NCBI GenBank assembly: GCA_934500865.1
Contig: CAKSUD010000030.1
Coordinates: 1-17,648 of the forward strand
Direction of reading: 5' to 3'
Source: an uncultured Clostridia bacterium
GTDB taxonomy: Bacteria; Bacillota; Clostridia; TANB77; RGIG9151
Length of the DNA stretch: 17,648 nucleotides
Made by a program: the position numbers and the translations under genes. Below are positions 13,454-17,648 of the stretch, one piece after another; the first letter of the stretch is position 1; the number at the start of each line of letters is the position of its first letter. A model generated the notes under the pieces. The model was not told the origin of the DNA, ran no database searches, and worked only from the letters and a program-made list of their open reading frames with translations.

Positions 13454-16183
13454 ATGAAAATTTTTGAATGGTTTGACAGAGGAGACAAGAATAAGATAAG
13501 AAAAATGTTTATTATAGGTGCGATTGCGTTTTTAGCTATTGTTATTTTAGGAACAATTTTTCAAATAAATATCGACTTGTTAGAAATTAAAGAAATCGGT
13601 TCTCAATATACAAGTATATATTGGACTAATTTAATAGTTAAATATGCAACTATGCTAGTAGCGTTTGTTGTTATATTTATTGTTACGTTTATAACTAATA
13701 ATGTTATTTCAAAGAATTTGTTGAAGTTTTTTAAGGAAGAAAATGTTGAGCCTATAAAACTTCCTAATAAGTCTGTTTCATTTTTTATAGCTCTTGTTAC
13801 AAGCTTTTTTGTGAAGGACTTCTTATCTGAAAATTTATTGGTTTACTTAAATTCAGCTAGCTTTGAATTTAATGACCCGATTTTCTTTAAAGACATAGGA
13901 TATTATATGTTCCAAAGACCTTTCTTAATAGATGTATGCAATTTCGTTAAAGGTTTAATTTTAGCTGTTATCGTGTATACACTAGGCTATTATGTTTTGG
14001 TGTTTGGCGCATGCTTTAATGGAATTTTATTAGAATCATTAAAGAAAAATAATGTTGTTAAGCACAATTTAATTAATGTTGCGATTTTCTTTTTAGTGTG
14101 TTCACTTACTTATTCTTTTACAATGGAAGAATCTCTTTTTGGAAGTTTTAGCAGTGGACTTATAGGTGCCGGATATACTGATTTTAACATCATGATGTGG
14201 GCATATAAAGTTGCTACTTGGCTTGGAGTTGCTGTTGTAATTGTCGCATATGTTTTCTTAGAACGTAATAAAATTAAAAAGGCAGTAATTACAATGCTTA
14301 TTTTCCCAGCATTTTGGGCTATTGTATATATAGGGGTTTGGGGAACACAGCTATTCTTTGTTACTCCTAACGAATATTCTACTGAGTCACAATTTATTGG
14401 GTATAACTTAAAATATACAAGAAATGCATATAACTTAAATGCTGAAGAAAAGAAGTTTCCTGCAAACGTTGAGTTAACCGAAGCCAATATTACAAATAAC
14501 ACTGATACTGTTGAAAATGTAAGAATTTCTGATGATTATGCTACATTAAAGGCTTTAAACCAAAGTCAAACAACAAGAGGTTACTATGTATTTAATGATA
14601 TAGATACTGCACAATATACAATAAATGGCAAACCTACAACAATGTATGTTGCGGCTCGTGAGATTAATACAGATGAAATGAATTATATAAATAAAACTTT
14701 CCAATATACTCATGGTATGGGGGTTGTTATGAGCCCTGTAAATGAGGTTGATAAAGATGGAGAACCTGTTTTTATACTAAATGAATTAAAACCTGATCAA
14801 AGTTATGGAGATTTGAAAATCGCTGAACCTAGAATTTATTTTGGCGAGAAAACTGATAATGACGTTATTGTAAATGGTGTTGGAATTGATGAAATTGATT
14901 ACCCTGAGGGAGATAAGAGTATTGAGTTTAGATATACCGGTACAGCCGGAGTAAAAATGAATTTTTGGAACAGACTTTTAATGTCTATAAAAAATGCAGA
15001 CATTCAAATGCTTGTTTCTGGATACATCAATTCTGAAAGTAAGCTACTTACAAACAGAAATGTTGTTGAAAGAGCAGAAAAAGTTGCACCGTTTGTAAGA
15101 TTTGACGAGGATGCATATATAGTTGTAAATGATGAAGGAAGATTATTCTGGATTGTTGATGGATATACTTTATCTACCCAATATCCTTATGCTGAGTACT
15201 TTGAAATTGATGGAAAAATTCCTGGAACAAGAGAAAAGTACAATTATATAAGAAACTCTGTTAAGGCTGTTGTTGATGCATATAATGGTGAAGTTAAACT
15301 TTATATTACAGATAAGTATGACCCTGTTATTATGGCATATAATAATGCATATCCTGAGTTATTCGTTGATTTATCGACTGAAATGCCTCAAGATATAAAG
15401 AGTCATTTACGTTATCCAACATTATTATTTAAAATTCAAGCCAATATGCTAGAAAGATACCATGTAAGTGATGTGAATACATTCTATAAAGGTGAAGATA
15501 CTTGGAGTATTGCTACACATAATACAGGAACTGTTGTTTCGGATATTGAACCTTATTATGCATATGTAAAATTACCTGAAACAAACAGTAACGAGCTTGT
15601 TCTTATGATTCCGTATACTCCACAAAACAGAAATAACTTAACTTCTTGGTTAGCTGTCCGTTCAAATGGAGAAATGGTTATATACAGTTTCCCTAAGGAA
15701 GCGAGTGTACTTGGTACAGTTCAATTAGATAATAAAATTGACCAAGATACACAAACTGCAAAAGACTTAAGCTTAGGTAGCGGAACTAGAGTTAGAAGAG
15801 AAGTAAATGTTATTCCTATTGATAACACATTGGTTTATGTTGAGTCTATTTATATCGAGGCTGTTAATGAAGATGCAGTTCCTCAAGTAAGTAAAGTGGC
15901 TGTTGCATATAAAAATAGCTTAGCTATTGCTGATACTTTTGACCAAGCATTAAAGCAGTTGCTAAACAAAGAAACCGGAACTATCTTTATTGAAGTAGAT
16001 GATGAGACTACTTTAATTGATGCAATTGATAATGCAATTCTAACTTACCAAAGAATGAAAGAAGCTTCTCAAAAGTCAGAGTGGCAAGAATTCGGTAAAG
16101 AACTTGATAAATTAGAAGAGGTTATGACGATTTTAAATGAAAAGAAATCTGAAATAGTTATTACTAATAATGAAAGTATTTAA
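13454..16183 (+). CDS. UPF0182 family membrane protein
   Basis: A 909-residue protein with about seven membrane helices in the first 310 residues and a large domain of roughly 560 residues after them, predicted outside the membrane, then an acidic, lysine-rich helical tail. Family features are DIGYYMFQRPFLI in the membrane part, a region near 575-660 containing YNYIRNSVKAVVDAYNGEV and LRYPTLLFKIQANMLERYH, and EDTWSIA just after. These match UPF0182 (COG1615), which is widespread in Firmicutes and Actinobacteria and has no established function that I know of. GGAGG precedes the ATG. Length is normal for the family, and I see no frameshift. Confidence 0.9.
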   Translation: MKIFEWFDRGDKNKIRKMFIIGAIAFLAIVILGTIFQINIDLLEIKEIGSQYTSIYWTNLIVKYATMLVAFVVIFIVTFITNNVISKNLLKFFKEENVEPIKLPNKSVSFFIALVTSFFVKDFLSENLLVYLNSASFEFNDPIFFKDIGYYMFQRPFLIDVCNFVKGLILAVIVYTLGYYVLVFGACFNGILLESLKKNNVVKHNLINVAIFFLVCSLTYSFTMEESLFGSFSSGLIGAGYTDFNIMMWAYKVATWLGVAVVIVAYVFLERNKIKKAVITMLIFPAFWAIVYIGVWGTQLFFVTPNEYSTESQFIGYNLKYTRNAYNLNAEEKKFPANVELTEANITNNTDTVENVRISDDYATLKALNQSQTTRGYYVFNDIDTAQYTINGKPTTMYVAAREINTDEMNYINKTFQYTHGMGVVMSPVNEVDKDGEPVFILNELKPDQSYGDLKIAEPRIYFGEKTDNDVIVNGVGIDEIDYPEGDKSIEFRYTGTAGVKMNFWNRLLMSIKNADIQMLVSGYINSESKLLTNRNVVERAEKVAPFVRFDEDAYIVVNDEGRLFWIVDGYTLSTQYPYAEYFEIDGKIPGTREKYNYIRNSVKAVVDAYNGEVKLYITDKYDPVIMAYNNAYPELFVDLSTEMPQDIKSHLRYPTLLFKIQANMLERYHVSDVNTFYKGEDTWSIATHNTGTVVSDIEPYYAYVKLPETNSNELVLMIPYTPQNRNNLTSWLAVRSNGEMVIYSFPKEASVLGTVQLDNKIDQDTQTAKDLSLGSGTRVRREVNVIPIDNTLVYVESIYIEAVNEDAVPQVSKVAVAYKNSLAIADTFDQALKQLLNKETGTIFIEVDDETTLIDAIDNAILTYQRMKEASQKSEWQEFGKELDKLEEVMTILNEKKSEIVITNNESI

Positions 16184-16190
16184 TAAAGTT

Positions 16191-16219
16191 AGGGGGTGTT
16201 AGAAACACCCTTTAATTTT
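16191..16219 (+). terminator. Probable terminator after the UPF0182 gene
   Basis: GGGTGTT (16194-16200), loop AGA, AACACCC (16204-16210) is extended by wobbles and followed by TTTAATTTT. The T run is interrupted, so termination may be partial. Confidence 0.65.
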
Positions 16220-16245
16220 AAATAAAATAAGGAGTGAATTAGAAA

Positions 16246-17112
16246 ATGACAATAAAAAATGACAGATTAGAAGTTTCAACTAAATCAGAAGGTGCAGAAC
16301 TTACAAGCATTAAATTAAATGGTAAGGAATATTTATGGAATGGTGATGAGAAATATTGGGGTAGACATGCACCAATATTATTTCCTATTGTTGGCAAATT
16401 AAAAGATGGGAAAACTTTAATTGAAGATAAAGAGTATCTTATGGGCAGACATGGTTTTGCTAGAGATATGGAGTTTGAACTAATAGAGCATACTGAAAAT
16501 AAAGTGAAATACCTACTAAAGAGTGATGATAGGACATTAAAATCATATCCTTACTTATTTGAACTTTATGTTTCTTATGAATTAGAGGAAAATAGACTAA
16601 AGGTAGTATATGAGGTAAAGAATACTGATGAAAAGGATATATATTTCAGTATTGGAGCTCATCCTGCTTTTTGTTGCCCTATTGAAGAGAATGAAAAATT
16701 TGAGGACTATTATATAGAGTTTGAAAAGAAAGAAACACAAAACTTTATTGCACAAGACGAAAACGGATATATAAGTGAGGAAAATAGCTTAATAATAGAT
16801 AATACTAATGTGTTAGAACTTGATAAAGATGTCTTTAAAAAGATAGATACGTATATTTTCCATAATCTTAACTCCAAAGAGGTATCGCTTAAGTCTAAAA
16901 AAGGTGACAGATGTATAAAAATGTATTTTGAAGGCTTCCCGTATTTTGGAATATGGACCAAACCTGACGCAGCACCGTTTATATGTTTAGAACCTTGGTA
17001 CGGAGTGACTGATTTTAAAAGAACGGACGGAAAATTTATTAATAAAGTTGGAATTCAGAGATTAGAAATAGGGAATACTTTTGTATGTGATTATGAAATT
17101 GAGGTTAAATAA
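16246..17112 (+). CDS. Aldose 1-epimerase-like protein, LacX type
   Basis: A 288-residue galactose-mutarotase-superfamily protein (COG2017, LacX branch), expected to act on the anomeric form of a hexose or its phosphate in the cytoplasm. Key stretches: GAELTSIKLNGKEYLWNGD at the N terminus; GRHAPILFPIVGKL (39-52); MGRHGFARD (66-74) with H69 and R73; IGAHPAFCCP (136-145) with H139; and CLEPWYGVTDF near residue 245, where the family's catalytic glutamate is expected. No sugar transport or kinase gene lies nearby, so the substrate is open. The ribosome binding site is GGAGTGA. The next gene starts two bases after the stop codon. Confidence 0.88.
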   Translation: MTIKNDRLEVSTKSEGAELTSIKLNGKEYLWNGDEKYWGRHAPILFPIVGKLKDGKTLIEDKEYLMGRHGFARDMEFELIEHTENKVKYLLKSDDRTLKSYPYLFELYVSYELEENRLKVVYEVKNTDEKDIYFSIGAHPAFCCPIEENEKFEDYYIEFEKKETQNFIAQDENGYISEENSLIIDNTNVLELDKDVFKKIDTYIFHNLNSKEVSLKSKKGDRCIKMYFEGFPYFGIWTKPDAAPFICLEPWYGVTDFKRTDGKFINKVGIQRLEIGNTFVCDYEIEVK

Positions 17113-17114
17113 TT

Positions 17115-17627
17115 ATGAAGAGAATTAAAGTTTCAAGAATGCATATTTGCGATGAAAGATGGCTTTTAGGTAATCCTATTGTTGAGGTTGATATTTATGG
17201 AAAAGGTGGCTATAAAAATATAATAAACCAGCTAAGTGCGGCAGATTATGACGTTATAACACTACCTGAGTATAATAAGAAGATTGTGAAATATGCAGGA
17301 AAGAAAAACATAGTTGTTGAAGCTGAAGATGAATATTTGCCTATTTATTTTGAAGGAAAGTTTAAAAAAAGATTTGAAGATTTTGGCCCGCTTGACTTAG
17401 CATTTGTATTTTCGCATGATGATGCACGTCTTGCTGAAAAGATAATAATGAAAGTTACTAAATATTGCAGGTTTTTGACTATTCCTGATTATCCGCGCAG
17501 TAGGAGAATCGCTGAGAATGTTCTAAAATCAGAAGGACTTAAAATAAATCTTGAAAATGGTATTGATAAAATTAAGAAAAAATGCGATATTATAATTGAT
17601 ATTAAGACATTAGAATTAATTATTTAA
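17115..17627 (+). CDS. Conserved-looking hypothetical protein, unknown function
   Basis: 170 residues, no signal peptide or membrane helix, so probably cytoplasmic. I do not recognise the family. Alternating short hydrophobic strands and amphipathic helices (for example VITLPEY, NIVVEAE, LDLAFVFSHDDARLAEKIIMK, CRFLTIPDY, CDIIIDIKTLELII) suggest an alpha/beta fold, possibly Rossmann-like. No glycine-rich nucleotide loop is evident. GAGGT near 17100 lies inside the end of the epimerase-like gene, nine bases before the ATG, so translation is probably coupled to it. Codon use is like its neighbours. A following gene appears to start just beyond the window. Confidence 0.75.
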   Translation: MKRIKVSRMHICDERWLLGNPIVEVDIYGKGGYKNIINQLSAADYDVITLPEYNKKIVKYAGKKNIVVEAEDEYLPIYFEGKFKKRFEDFGPLDLAFVFSHDDARLAEKIIMKVTKYCRFLTIPDYPRSRRIAENVLKSEGLKINLENGIDKIKKKCDIIIDIKTLELII

Positions 17628-17634
17628 ATATATT

Positions 17635-17641
17635 GAGGGGG
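17635..17641 (+). promoter_or_regulatory. Ribosome binding site of a gene beyond the window
   Basis: GAGGGGG followed by AATTACA at the window edge matches the spacing of a ribosome binding site. It lies eight bases after the stop codon of the 170-residue gene, so the same operon probably continues. Confidence 0.55.
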
Positions 17642-17648
17642 AATTACA

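Overview
The window looks like chromosome of a low-GC, endospore-forming, flagellated Firmicute, most likely a clostridial-type bacterium. It carries a spoIIIA sporulation cluster, a motAB flagellar stator pair, strong GGAGG ribosome binding sites and AT-rich promoters. No species can be named from the sequence alone. I see no insertion sequence, prophage or CRISPR array.

Layout. Positions 1-76 are a minus-strand tRNA-Pro(TGG) with its own promoter. Enolase (245-1558) follows and ends in a strong terminator. Next is a two-gene plus-strand unit: a DUF2238-like membrane protein and a 690-residue protein with an N-terminal HNH nuclease motif. It converges on motAB (minus strand, 4598-6163) across a shared bidirectional terminator. 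motA has a good sigma-D-type promoter (GCCGATAG). Between motA and the divergent sporulation operon lie about 290 bases packed with near-perfect inverted repeats. On the minus strand these end in a hairpin plus T6, so I read them as a candidate unidentified structured RNA. From 6571 to 10463 run spoIIIAB-AC-AD-AE-AF-AG-AH, tightly packed and probably translationally coupled. spoIIIAA, the usual first gene, is not here; the structured segment occupies its expected place.

Downstream of spoIIIAH sits a tandemly duplicated transcription unit. Each copy has a promoter, a conserved possibly folded leader, a membrane-anchored coiled-coil gene and a GC-rich terminator. The first copy is short and broken by a one-base frameshift. 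The second (11327-12421) is intact and encodes a single-pass coiled-coil protein with repeated His/Cys modules. I do not recognise this family. It and the structured segment are the most novel parts of the window.

The remainder is ordinary: ftsY, with its start placed at 12527 rather than the longer open frame, a UPF0182 membrane protein, a LacX-like aldose 1-epimerase homologue, and an unrecognised 170-residue protein. The window ends on a ribosome binding site for a next gene outside it.

Possible common thread: sigma-D-like -10 sequences (GCCGAT or CCGATAA) appear before motA, before the DUF2238/HNH unit and before both coiled-coil copies. Only the motA site is convincing, but a link between motility and the unknown genes can be tested.
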